Shown here: positions 45,018 to 55,006 of the stretch, piece by piece
Numbering within the stretch: position 1 is the stretch's first letter
Layout: every line of letters begins with the position of its first letter
DNA from: JAWKIW01 sp041394145
GTDB lineage: Bacteria > Actinomycetota > Acidimicrobiia > Acidimicrobiales > Acidimicrobilacustridaceae
NCBI GenBank assembly: GCA_041394145.1
Contig: JAWKIW010000001.1
Span: 62,001 to 126,000, forward strand
DNA: 64,000 nt
Direction: 5' to 3'
Made by a program: the position numbers and the translations under genes
The notes under the pieces: generated by a model
The model's input: only the letters and a program-made list of their open reading frames with translations
Database searches by the model: none
What the model was told of the DNA's origin: nothing

Positions 45018-45151
45018 CCGGGCCGCAGGTCCGGGGCCCGACGCGCCACGACGGCCGGTCCGGTCCCCTCGTGGTGCGGCACTCGCCACGCGCCACTCTG
45101 CGCGCCTCGACGGCGAACCCGTCGGGTCGTCGGGCGTGCGCCTCGGGATCG

Positions 45152-46084
45152 TCAGGCCGCGGTCGTGGCGAGCGTGCGCCGACGTTGGCGGGGGTTCGGG
45201 CCGGCGACGACGACCTTCGTGTGGTCGCGGGGGTCGAGGTGCGGCGTGCCCTCGGGGAAGAGGCTGCCGAGCGTGCCTCGGTCGATGGCCGGTGTCGCCG
45301 CCCGCAGGGCACCGCAGACCCACACGAAGGCCACGCGGTCGGCCTGCGTCCAGCGGAAGCCGAACCGACGCCGCACGATGTCGGGCATGGCGCCGTAGAC
45401 CATCACCCGCAACAGCTCCGACCCCAGGTGCGAGGCCAGCCCGTCGAGCGGCGCCAGTGGCCCGGGCAGGCGGACGCGCTCGCCCCGCGACGCCGGGTTG
45501 CTGGCCGGGTCGAGCACCCACCGCACGGCGGGCGTGAGCTCGAGCTCGTCACGGCAGATCCGGTCGAAGCGGTCGCGGAAGGCGCGCAGCGTCGGCGGCA
45601 CCGGACGGTCGCTCACGCCGTAGCGCCGGTACCAGGTCACGGTCTCCGCGTAGAGCTGCTCCTGCTGCGCGCGTCGCAGCGGGATCGGGAAGTACAGCTC
45701 GCGGGCCCGGAACATCTCCCACGTGAAGGTGGCGTGCGCCCACCAGAACACGTCGGGGTCGAGCGCGTGGTAGCGCCGGCCCTGATCGTCGACGCCCTTG
45801 ATGTCGGGGTGGAAGTCGCGGATCTGACGACCCCGCACGTCGCCCTCGGCATCGTCGGGAGCGAAGATGCTGCCCCAGATGTAGGGGATCGACCGGAAGA
45901 TGCGATCGAACGGGTCGTCGAAGAAGTTCGAGTGGTCGGTCACGCCGGCACCGAGCCCGGGCAGCATCAGCTGCAAGATCCCGGCGGCCGTGCCGGGCAA
46001 CAGGCTGCGCGGATCGCCGGCGGTCTCCCACAGCAGCGACCCGGGGCCGAGCGGCGCGCCCTGCGCCTCGTGCGCTCCAGCCAT
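45152..46084 (-). CDS. oxygenase MpaB family protein (DUF2236)
   Basis: 310 residues with the family pattern LLPGTAAGILQLMLPGLGAGVTDHS, then RSIPYIWGSIF, FHPDIKG and VFWWAHATFTWEMF, as in MpaB/latex-clearing-related heme oxygenases that cleave prenyl chains. The His and Arg residues used for heme are plausible but not proven. It starts MAGAHEAQ, with GGAGGTGAG 4 nt upstream. An A/T-rich stretch with tandem TTGACAA/CTGACAA (46109-46122, minus) precedes it. Confidence 0.85.
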   Translation of the reverse strand: MAGAHEAQGAPLGPGSLLWETAGDPRSLLPGTAAGILQLMLPGLGAGVTDHSNFFDDPFDRIFRSIPYIWGSIFAPDDAEGDVRGRQIRDFHPDIKGVDDQGRRYHALDPDVFWWAHATFTWEMFRARELYFPIPLRRAQQEQLYAETVTWYRRYGVSDRPVPPTLRAFRDRFDRICRDELELTPAVRWVLDPASNPASRGERVRLPGPLAPLDGLASHLGSELLRVMVYGAMPDIVRRRFGFRWTQADRVAFVWVCGALRAATPAIDRGTLGSLFPEGTPHLDPRDHTKVVVAGPNPRQRRRTLATTAA

Positions 46085-46108
46085 CGCCTCACCTCCACGC
46101 GAGAATTC

Positions 46109-46127
46109 TTGTCAGTTGTCAATATAG
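46109..46127 (-). promoter_or_regulatory. A/T-rich promoter/operator of the MpaB-like gene
   Basis: Read on the minus strand: TATATTGACAACTGACAA. A 7-bp direct repeat (TTGACAA, CTGACAA) and a TATATT box stand out sharply from the GC background. The TetR regulator encoded nearby at 47076 is a possible ligand. Confidence 0.4.
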
Positions 46128-46171
46128 CCCGGTGGAGGCGAGGGAGCCGGCTCCTCCCGCGGGCGGTCCGC

Positions 46172-47008
46172 TCAGTCGGCGAGACGGTCCACCCAGGCGG
46201 GCACGTCGAGGAGCCCCTCGGTGACGGTGAAGTCGTCGACGGTCGTCAACCACCGCCACATCTCGAGGAACTCGTCGCCGACCATGGCACGGAACAGGAA
46301 GGTCGGGATCGGCACGCGCCGCGGCCGCCGGCCCGCCTCGGTGAGCAGCCGTCGGCACTCCCCGAGGCTGCGGAGGTCTCCGATCAGCTCGACGGTCGAC
46401 CCCGTGTCGGGCACCGGCCCGGTGAGGGCCGCGCCCGCGACCCGGCCGATGTCGGACACCGCGACCCACGGGACCGGACGGTCCCAGCCCACGATGCGCG
46501 GCTCCTTGCCCCACACGGCGAGCGCCGGGGCGAAGCCCGGGTCGACCATCAGCTCCATGAACGGACCGGGGTGGATGGCCGTGACGGTGATCCCCTCGGC
46601 CTCGAACCCCCGGCGGATGGTGAGCTTGGCGTCGAAGTGCGGCAGGCCCGACGGCACACCTCGGCCGGCGGCCAGCTGGACAACGTGCTGCACGCCCACC
46701 GCCCCGGCGGCCCGGGCCACGGCGGCGCCCTGGGCGAGCTCGGCCTCGCCCTGGTAGCGGCCGCGGCTGTCGAAGGCCGGCTGCACGTTGAACAGTCGCG
46801 TCACGCCATCGAGGGCGTCCTTGAGCGACCGGTCGTCCCCCATGTCGGCCGGCACGACCTGGGCGCCGAGGTCCTGCAGGGCCCGTGCCGCCGGGTTGTC
46901 GGGATCACGGGTCAGCACCCGCACAGGGGCGCCCTGACCCAGCAGGTGACGGGCGGTGGCGCCACCCGTGCGCCCGGTCGCCCCGAGGACCGCGATCGGA
47001 TCGTGCAT
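46172..47008 (-). CDS. NmrA-like NAD(P)-binding protein
   Basis: 278 residues of the atypical short-chain dehydrogenase type: IAVLGATGRTGGATARHLLGQG at the N-terminus binds NAD(P). VVPADMGDDRSLKDALDGVTRLFNVQP, HVVQLAAG (no active-site YxxxK) and VPWVAVSDIGRVAG follow. It senses redox cofactor or acts as a quinone/azo-type reductase; this is uncertain. It is divergent from the TetR gene (67 nt), the usual layout for a TetR-controlled reductase. Confidence 0.85.
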   Translation of the reverse strand: MHDPIAVLGATGRTGGATARHLLGQGAPVRVLTRDPDNPAARALQDLGAQVVPADMGDDRSLKDALDGVTRLFNVQPAFDSRGRYQGEAELAQGAAVARAAGAVGVQHVVQLAAGRGVPSGLPHFDAKLTIRRGFEAEGITVTAIHPGPFMELMVDPGFAPALAVWGKEPRIVGWDRPVPWVAVSDIGRVAGAALTGPVPDTGSTVELIGDLRSLGECRRLLTEAGRRPRRVPIPTFLFRAMVGDEFLEMWRWLTTVDDFTVTEGLLDVPAWVDRLAD

Positions 47009-47042
47009 GGCTTCCCCTCTTTCGTAGCAGTGCCATCAAATG

Positions 47043-47070
47043 GATCCAGTGTACTATATCGAATAGGATC
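47043..47070. promoter_or_regulatory. candidate TetR operator and leaderless tetR -10
   Basis: An inverted repeat GATCC (47043-47047) / GGATC (47066-47070) encloses an A/T-rich AGTGTACTATATCGAATA. TAGGAT (47064-47069) lies 6 nt before the tetR GTG, so repressor binding here would control both directions. Confidence 0.45.
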
Positions 47071-47075
47071 ACCTC

Positions 47076-47702
47076 GTGCCTGGCAAGGCTTACCGATCAC
47101 CGCTGCGCGAGGAGCAGGCCCGAGAGACCCGCCGCCGCATCAGCGACGCAGCCCGTGAGCTCTTCGAGCAGTCGGGCTTCGCGGCGACGACGATCACCGA
47201 GATCGCGCGGCGCGCCGGCGTCTCGCCGGCCACCGTCTACGCGAACTACGACTCGAAAGCCGGCATCGTCACCTCGACGCTCGAAGGGATGGAGACGGCC
47301 GCCGGGATGGACTGGCGCATCCCGGAGATGCTCGCCGAGGACGACCCCCACCGCTGCCTGGCGCTGTTCGTCGCAAGCAACCGGGCGGTGTTCGAGCTGA
47401 GCCACGTCATCCTGCGAGCCGCGATGGACGCCGCCGCCGAGCCGGAGGTGCAGGCCTTCATGGCGGCCGGCAACGCCAACCGCCGTCGGGGGATCGACAC
47501 CCTCGTCGCCCGCTGGCACCGGGCCAGGGCCCTCGCGCCGGGCCTCGGACCCAAGCGGGCCGCCGAGACGATGTGGCTGCTCAGCAGCGTGGAGCAGTAC
47601 CTCCTCGCCACCGACGTGCTGGCGTGGTCCGGCGAGAGCTACGAGCGGTGGCTGACCGGCGCCCTCGACCGGCTCCTGCTCGCCCCCGCGCCGCACCGCT
47701 GA
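47076..47702 (+). CDS. TetR-family transcriptional regulator
   Basis: 208 residues: helix-turn-helix RRRISDAARELFEQSGFAATTITEIARRAGVSPATVYANYDSKAGIV (about 18-63) and a helical ligand domain. It is divergent from the NmrA-like gene and near the MpaB-like gene, its likely targets. The GTG at 47076 is probably leaderless (TAGGAT at 47064). Confidence 0.92.
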   Translation: MPGKAYRSPLREEQARETRRRISDAARELFEQSGFAATTITEIARRAGVSPATVYANYDSKAGIVTSTLEGMETAAGMDWRIPEMLAEDDPHRCLALFVASNRAVFELSHVILRAAMDAAAEPEVQAFMAAGNANRRRGIDTLVARWHRARALAPGLGPKRAAETMWLLSSVEQYLLATDVLAWSGESYERWLTGALDRLLLAPAPHR

Positions 47703-47797
47703 GCCGTCGCACCGGGGAACGCACCCGTCGGGGCGTCGGCCGCGAGTGGACAGGGCAGACTGTCGGACATGGTGCTGCGGCGCGGGCCACGGAGCCG

Positions 47798-49168
47798 ATG
47801 AGCTCGAACGGCGATGAACACGTCGACCGGCCGGCGACGACGAGCGCAGTCGAGCGGGTCACCGGCGCAGCGCAGGACGTCGGGTCGGTGCCGGTCGCGC
47901 CCGTCGACGACCACGAGCTGGCCGAGCTGTTCGACGAGCTGCCCGAGATGGTGATCGTGCTCGACGGCGACGCTCGGGTGCGACACGCGAACCGCACGTT
48001 GCTGCAGGCCATGGGCTACCGGCTCGAGGACGTCGTCGGCACCTCCATGTTCGACTACATCCATCCCGACGACCTCGACTACAACGCCAACGCCTGGGAG
48101 AACCGCCAGGCCCACCCGGGCGAGGTGGGCCTGGTCGTCCAGGGCCGAGGCCGAGACGCCGACGGGAGCTGGCGAGCCGTGGCGTTCGTCGCTCGCGGCC
48201 TCAGCTCGGAGGGCGACGGCGAACCGAGGATGACCGGCCTCCTCGTGTCGATGCGCGAGCTGGCCGGCCGCGCCGCCCTGGACGACAGCCCGGCGAGGCT
48301 CCGATCGCTCATCGACCGCACCACCGACCTGGTGCTCCTGCTCGACGCCGACGGGCTGCTGCGCTACGCGAACCGGCGGCTCACGACGGGGTACGGCCAC
48401 GACCACGACCGGCTGGTCGGCCACCCGTGGTCCACCATCTTGCACCCCGACGATCGGACGGCGGCCGCCCAGGGGCGGCGCGACCTCGTCGCCGGCGGCG
48501 ACCGCGAGAGCGCCCGAGAGCGGCTGCGCCTGGAGGACCCGACCGGCTCGGTCAGCGTCATCGAGTGGCACGGCACCAACCACCTGGCCGACCCGCTGAT
48601 CCGAGGCGTCATCGTGAACGGCCGCGACGTGACCCACCTCGTCGAGATGGAGCAGCAGCTCCACCGCCAGAACGAGCGTCTCGCCTACGCCGCCCGCCAC
48701 GACCCCCTCACGGGGCTGCTCAACCGTCAGGCCTTCGTCGACGCGGTCGAGCGCGCCATCGCCGAGCACCGCACCGACGACGGCCGGGCGGAGGTCGTCG
48801 TGCTGTTCTGCGACCTCGACGGCTTCACGGCCGTCAACGACCGCGGCGGCCACGAGATCGGCGATCGGGTGCTCGCCGCCGTCGGGGCTCGCCTGGCGAG
48901 CGCGCTGGCCGGCGAGGACCTCGTCGCCCGGTACGGCGGCGACGAGTTCACCGTGCTGCTCGCCGGCTCACCTGACGACGAGCAGGTGCGAGCCGTGATC
49001 GACCGGCTCCGCGAGCGGATCGCCGAGCCCATCGGCCTCGATGACACCACGATCCGCTTGGGCGCGTCGATCGGCGCGGCCCGGGCGCCGTTCGCGGTCG
49101 CCGACGTCGACGCGCTGCTGCGCGATGCCGATCGGGACATGTACGTCCGCAAGCGCTCGCGGCGGTAG
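47798..49168 (+). CDS. PAS-PAS-GGDEF diguanylate cyclase
   Basis: 456 residues: two PAS domains (first about 45-155 with LPEMVIVLDGDARVRHAN, second about 165-285 with DLVLLLDADGLLRYAN), then a GGDEF domain (HDPLTGLLNRQAFVDAVERAI ... VLFCDLDGFTAVND ... ARYGGDEFTVLLAG). The active GGDEF signature is intact, so it can make c-di-GMP. No EAL, no TM: a cytosolic sensor. It is separated by 95 nt from tetR. Confidence 0.92.
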   Translation: MSSNGDEHVDRPATTSAVERVTGAAQDVGSVPVAPVDDHELAELFDELPEMVIVLDGDARVRHANRTLLQAMGYRLEDVVGTSMFDYIHPDDLDYNANAWENRQAHPGEVGLVVQGRGRDADGSWRAVAFVARGLSSEGDGEPRMTGLLVSMRELAGRAALDDSPARLRSLIDRTTDLVLLLDADGLLRYANRRLTTGYGHDHDRLVGHPWSTILHPDDRTAAAQGRRDLVAGGDRESARERLRLEDPTGSVSVIEWHGTNHLADPLIRGVIVNGRDVTHLVEMEQQLHRQNERLAYAARHDPLTGLLNRQAFVDAVERAIAEHRTDDGRAEVVVLFCDLDGFTAVNDRGGHEIGDRVLAAVGARLASALAGEDLVARYGGDEFTVLLAGSPDDEQVRAVIDRLRERIAEPIGLDDTTIRLGASIGAARAPFAVADVDALLRDADRDMYVRKRSRR

Positions 49169-49248
49169 CCGAGGGCGGTCGTGATGGGGGCGACACCGCC
49201 GGACCCGGCGTCGTCGGCGGCGCCGACCCCTCCGTGGGACGCGACCGC

Positions 49249-51003
49249 TCAGCCCGGCGCGGCCGGCCCGTCCTCGCCGGCGCATCGCTCGGCCACGACG
49301 GCCGGCCCGTCGAGCCCGCCGGCTCGTCGCCCGGCCAGCACCACCGGCTCGGCATCCTCGCGGAGCAGGAACAGCGGGACGACGTCGGCCGAGTCGCCGA
49401 CGAGGTGCAGCGCCGGCACCGTGGTGATCCGCCACCGCTCCGGGTCGACGGCGGCGTCCGGGTCGGCGAGCTCGGGGAAGGCCTGCCGGCCCCACGACCG
49501 CGACGCTCGTCGTCGCCGCTCGGCGGGCGCCACCCGGTAGACGTGACGGCGGCCCAGCAGGTCGGACAGCCGGTCGACCAGGAACGAGGCCACCCCGTCG
49601 CCACCGGCGGCCACCACGGCCTCGCCGACGCCGACACCGTGCATCGCCTCGGCGAGCTCGTCGTCGTCCAGGGGCCCGGCGTAGCTGAGCAGCCCGTTGG
49701 CGACGGCCTCGTCGGCCACCTCGTCCGCGGTGGCCACCACCAGCACCGGCACGCCGCTGGCGGCCAGCGCCGCCCCCGCGTCGCGGAGCCACCACTGGTC
49801 GCCGGCCAGCAGGACCCCACGAGGCTCGGCATCGGCGACCCGGAACCACCGGGAAGCCGGCCGGGCCACGAGGCTGGCGAACAGCACCGTCCCGACGATC
49901 ACGCAGAACGCCGCCGGGGCGAGGATCTCGGCCCCGTCGACGCCCTGACGGCGCAGCGACACCGAGAAGAGCGCAGCCACCGACGCCGCCACGACCCCGC
50001 GCGGCGCCATCAACGAGAGGTACCAGCGCTCGTTGCCCCGCAGGCGCGCGCCGATCGTCGCCGCCCACACCGCCATGGGGCGCGTCGCCAGCAGCACGAC
50101 GAGCAGCAGCGCCGACGGCGCGAGCACGGACTGCAGGGCCGAGAGGTCGACGGCGGATCCGAGCACGACGAACAGCGCACCGAGGATCAGCACCCCGAGG
50201 TCCTCCCCGAAGGCCGCGATGTGGGCCACCGGCGCGAGGCGCTGGTTGACCAGGACGATGCCCATCACGGTCGTCGCGAACAGCCCCGCTTCGACGCTGA
50301 GCCGGTTGGCCGCCACGAAGCAGGCGATGGCCGCAGCGAGGGCGACCGGGTTGTGGAGCCGGTCGGGCACCAGGTGGAACCGCAGCAGCGCGGCCAACCC
50401 GAACCCGGCCGCGGCACCGACGGCGACCCCGACCGCTGCGCTGGCCGCCAGGGTCACGACCGGGTTGAACCCGCCTCGGCGTCGAGGATCGCCTCGAAGA
50501 CGGCCACCGCCAGCACCGCCCCGATCGGGTCGACGACGATGCACTCCCAGCGCAGGATCGGCTCGACCGGCTCCCGCAGGCGGACCGACGCCAGAAGCGG
50601 CAGCACCACCGTTGGTCCCGAGACGACGAGGATGGCCCCGAGCAGGAAGCCGACGGGCCGCGGCAGGTCGAACAGGACCACCGCCGCCACCCCGCCGAGG
50701 ACCCAGGTGATGGCGACGCCGACCGTCACCAGACCCGCCACGGGGCGGCGCACGGCGCGCCTCGCCGAGCCGCAGCCGGACCCCGCCCTCGAACAGGATG
50801 AGGCCCACGGCGATGGCGATCACCGGGAACAGGGCGTCGCCGAACAGCTCGTCGGGATCGACGAGGCCCAGCACCGGACCCACGAGCAGCCCGGCGGGCA
50901 GCAGGACGAGCACGGACGGGACCCGGAGGGCCGACGCCAGCCACTGGGCACCGACCCCGACCACGACGACGACGGCGATGGCGACGGCCAGCGACTCGTG
51001 CAT
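49249..51003 (-). CDS. Na+/H+ (CPA1-type) antiporter with RCK-like C-terminus (two compensating frameshifts)
   Basis: About 584 residues; 10 or more TM helices beginning MHESLAVAIAVVVVVGVGAQWLASALRVPSVLVLLPAGLLVGPVLG. FLLGAILVVSGPTVVLPLL lies in the middle, followed by ARPMAVWAATIGARLRGNERWYLSLMAPRGVVAASVAALF, the CPA1 signature, and then an RCK/TrkA-N-like domain (GVLLAGDQWWLRDAGAALAASGVPVLVV). The central about 290 nt are in another frame: one shift near 50757 and one at the CCC of 50470-50472 (a missing G restores AEAGGFNPVVTLAAS). Since the two ends share a frame and all three parts are conserved, sequencing error is likelier than loss. Confidence 0.8.
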   Translation of the reverse strand: MHESLAVAIAVVVVVGVGAQWLASALRVPSVLVLLPAGLLVGPVLGLVDPDELFGDALFPVIAIAVGLILFEGGVRLRLGEARRAPPRGGSGDGRRRHHLGPRRGGGGGPVRPAAARRLPARGHPRRLGTNGGAAASGVGPPAGAGRADPALGVHRRRPDRGGAGGGRLRGDPRRRGGFNPVVTLAASAAVGVAVGAAAGFGLAALLRFHLVPDRLHNPVALAAAIACFVAANRLSVEAGLFATTVMGIVLVNQRLAPVAHIAAFGEDLGVLILGALFVVLGSAVDLSALQSVLAPSALLLVVLLATRPMAVWAATIGARLRGNERWYLSLMAPRGVVAASVAALFSVSLRRQGVDGAEILAPAAFCVIVGTVLFASLVARPASRWFRVADAEPRGVLLAGDQWWLRDAGAALAASGVPVLVVATADEVADEAVANGLLSYAGPLDDDELAEAMHGVGVGEAVVAAGGDGVASFLVDRLSDLLGRRHVYRVAPAERRRRASRSWGRQAFPELADPDAAVDPERWRITTVPALHLVGDSADVVPLFLLREDAEPVVLAGRRAGGLDGPAVVAERCAGEDGPAAPG

Positions 51004-51129
51004 CCGACCGATTATCCCGTGCCCGTCGCCGCCGCGGGCGCCTTCCGGTGGTGCTCTCGCCGGCCGGCCGGCGGCTGCGCGCACCGGCGCCCGGCGCCCG
51101 GCGCCCGGCGCAACATTGCATGATCACAG

Positions 51130-51161
51130 TTCTTGACAGAGTCCAGAATCAGACGGATACT
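51130..51161 (+). promoter_or_regulatory. furA promoter with FurA-box-like operator
   Basis: TTCTTGACAGAGTCCAGAA (51130-51148) matches the known mycobacterial FurA operator pattern TCTTGACT-N5-TCCAGAA. It contains the -35 TTGACA (51133-51138); 17 nt later GATACT (51156-51161) is the -10, and the furA ATG follows 7 nt after. The transcript should therefore be leaderless and autorepressed. Confidence 0.8.
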
Positions 51162-51168
51162 GACCGGC

Positions 51169-51603
51169 ATGCCCGAGGCTCCGACCGACGCCGCCACGCT
51201 CCTGCGCCAGCACGGCCTCCAGGTGACGGCCCAGCGCCTGGCCGTGCTGCGGGCGGTGTCGGATCGACCGCACGGCACCGCCGACGAGGTGACCGACGCC
51301 GTCAAGGACCAGATCGGCACCATCTCCCGGCAGGCGGTGTACGACGCCCTCGGCGTGCTGGTCGACCGGGGCCTCCTCCGGCGCATCCAGCCGGCAGGGT
51401 CGCCCACCCGCTACGAGCACCGCGTGGGCGACAACCACCACCACCTGATCTGTCGCACCTGCGGACGGATCGTCGACGTCGACTGCGCGGTCGGGGCGGC
51501 TCCCTGCCTCGACCCGGTCGACGACCAGGGCTTCGACATCGTCGAGGCCGAGGTCACCTACTGGGGCCGTTGCCCCACCTGTCGGGACGCCGAGGACGGC
51601 TGA
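51169..51603 (+). CDS. furA: FurA/CatR-type peroxide regulator
   Basis: 144 residues: winged helix (LQVTAQRLAVLRAVSD, ISRQAVYDALGVLV), metal segment NHHHLICRTCGRIVDVDC and C-terminal CPTC. It lies 56 nt upstream of katG in the same direction, the classic actinobacterial furA-katG operon in which the repressor is oxidised by peroxide and releases its own promoter. ATG 51169 is chosen over an upstream ATG (51133) inside the operator, because of the promoter spacing. Confidence 0.92.
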   Translation: MPEAPTDAATLLRQHGLQVTAQRLAVLRAVSDRPHGTADEVTDAVKDQIGTISRQAVYDALGVLVDRGLLRRIQPAGSPTRYEHRVGDNHHHLICRTCGRIVDVDCAVGAAPCLDPVDDQGFDIVEAEVTYWGRCPTCRDAEDG

Positions 51604-51659
51604 CACCTGGGCGCCCCGACGAGCGCACATCGCCCACCGACCACGAGCGAGGAGACACC

Positions 51660-53891
<2,232 letters not shown>

Positions 53892-53903
53892 CCGCCAGCG
53901 ACG

Positions 53904-53943
53904 CCCCGGTCGGCCTGATCACGCCCGATCAGGCCGACCGGGG
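53904..53943. terminator. 17-bp stem terminator after katG
   Basis: CCCCGGTCGGCCTGATC (53904-53920) pairs perfectly with 53927-53943 around a 6-nt loop. It lies between convergent katG and the crotonase gene and can serve both. Confidence 0.8.
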
Positions 53944-53971
53944 TGGCGGTCGCCGGCCGGCGGCCCCCGGC

Positions 53972-54790
53972 CTACTCGCCGGTGAACTCCGGCGACCGCT
54001 TCTCGGCGAAGGCGCGCATGCCCTCCTTGGCGTCCTTGCTGAACATCACCGTCGCCGCGTAGCCGAGCTCGATCGGGCTGGCCTGGTCCTCGGGCAGCCA
54101 TCCGGTCTCGACCGCCGACGCCTTGGCCGAGGCCACCGCCAGCGGCCCGTTGGCCGCGATCACGTCGGCGATCTCGTGCGCCTTGGTCAGGGCGGTGCCC
54201 TTCGGGACGACATGGGTGACGAGCCCCCACCGCAGGGCCTCGTCGGCGTCGAGGATGCGGCCGGTCAGCAGCATCTCCATGGCCACGGCGTAGGGGATCT
54301 GGCGCTTGAGGCGCATGGTGGAGCCGGCCCCGGCGATGAGCCCTCGTCTGGCCTCGGGCACGCCGAAGCGGGCGTGCTCCTCGGCGATGCGGATGTCGGT
54401 GGACTGCAGCATCTCGCAGCCGCCGCCGAGGCAGTCGCCGTTCACGGCGGCGATGAGCGGCTTGCGCAGCCACCGGCTCACGAGCAGACCCGACAGCATC
54501 AGGTTCGGGTCCTCGGCTCCTCGGCGCTCGTGGTCGGTCTGGTCGGCGCGATCGCCGCCCATCCAACCCCGCGCGAGGTCGCCGCCCACGCAGTAGGCGT
54601 CACCGGCGCCGGTGAGGATGGCGCAGCGGATCTCGGGGTCGGCCTCGATGGCGTCCCAGGCATCGGCGAAGCGCACCATCATGTCGAGCGAGAGCGCGTT
54701 CATCTTCTCCGGCCGGTTCATCGTGAGCACCGCAACGGTGCCCTGCCGGTCATAGCGCAGGCTCTCGGTCCGATCGGCATCCGTGTCCAT
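53972..54790 (-). CDS. enoyl-CoA hydratase/isomerase family protein
   Basis: 272 residues of the crotonase fold: MNRPEKMNALSLDMM, the oxyanion-forming GAGDAYCVGGDL, and KPLIAAVNGDCLGGGCEM. The catalytic Glu expected after the second oxyanion loop (GVPEARRGLIAGAG) is present. It hydrates or isomerises enoyl-CoA in fatty-acid or xenobiotic breakdown. No beta-oxidation partner is next to it. Confidence 0.92.
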   Translation of the reverse strand: MDTDADRTESLRYDRQGTVAVLTMNRPEKMNALSLDMMVRFADAWDAIEADPEIRCAILTGAGDAYCVGGDLARGWMGGDRADQTDHERRGAEDPNLMLSGLLVSRWLRKPLIAAVNGDCLGGGCEMLQSTDIRIAEEHARFGVPEARRGLIAGAGSTMRLKRQIPYAVAMEMLLTGRILDADEALRWGLVTHVVPKGTALTKAHEIADVIAANGPLAVASAKASAVETGWLPEDQASPIELGYAATVMFSKDAKEGMRAFAEKRSPEFTGE

Positions 54791-55006
54791 CGCTCTCCTC
54801 GGGTCTCCTCGGCCGTGACCCCCGGCCGTCCGCGCCCGTCCTTCCTACCAGGGACCTTCCGCCGACTCGCAGACCGCGATGCGCGACGGGGACGCCGCTC
54901 CGAGTCGCTTCGGCGGTGGCCGATCGTGCCCCGCCGCGGCCCGCCTCGCAGGTCGATCCTTCCTGCACCCACGACCCCGCCTGCCGGCACCCGTCAGAAT
55001 GGGGAG

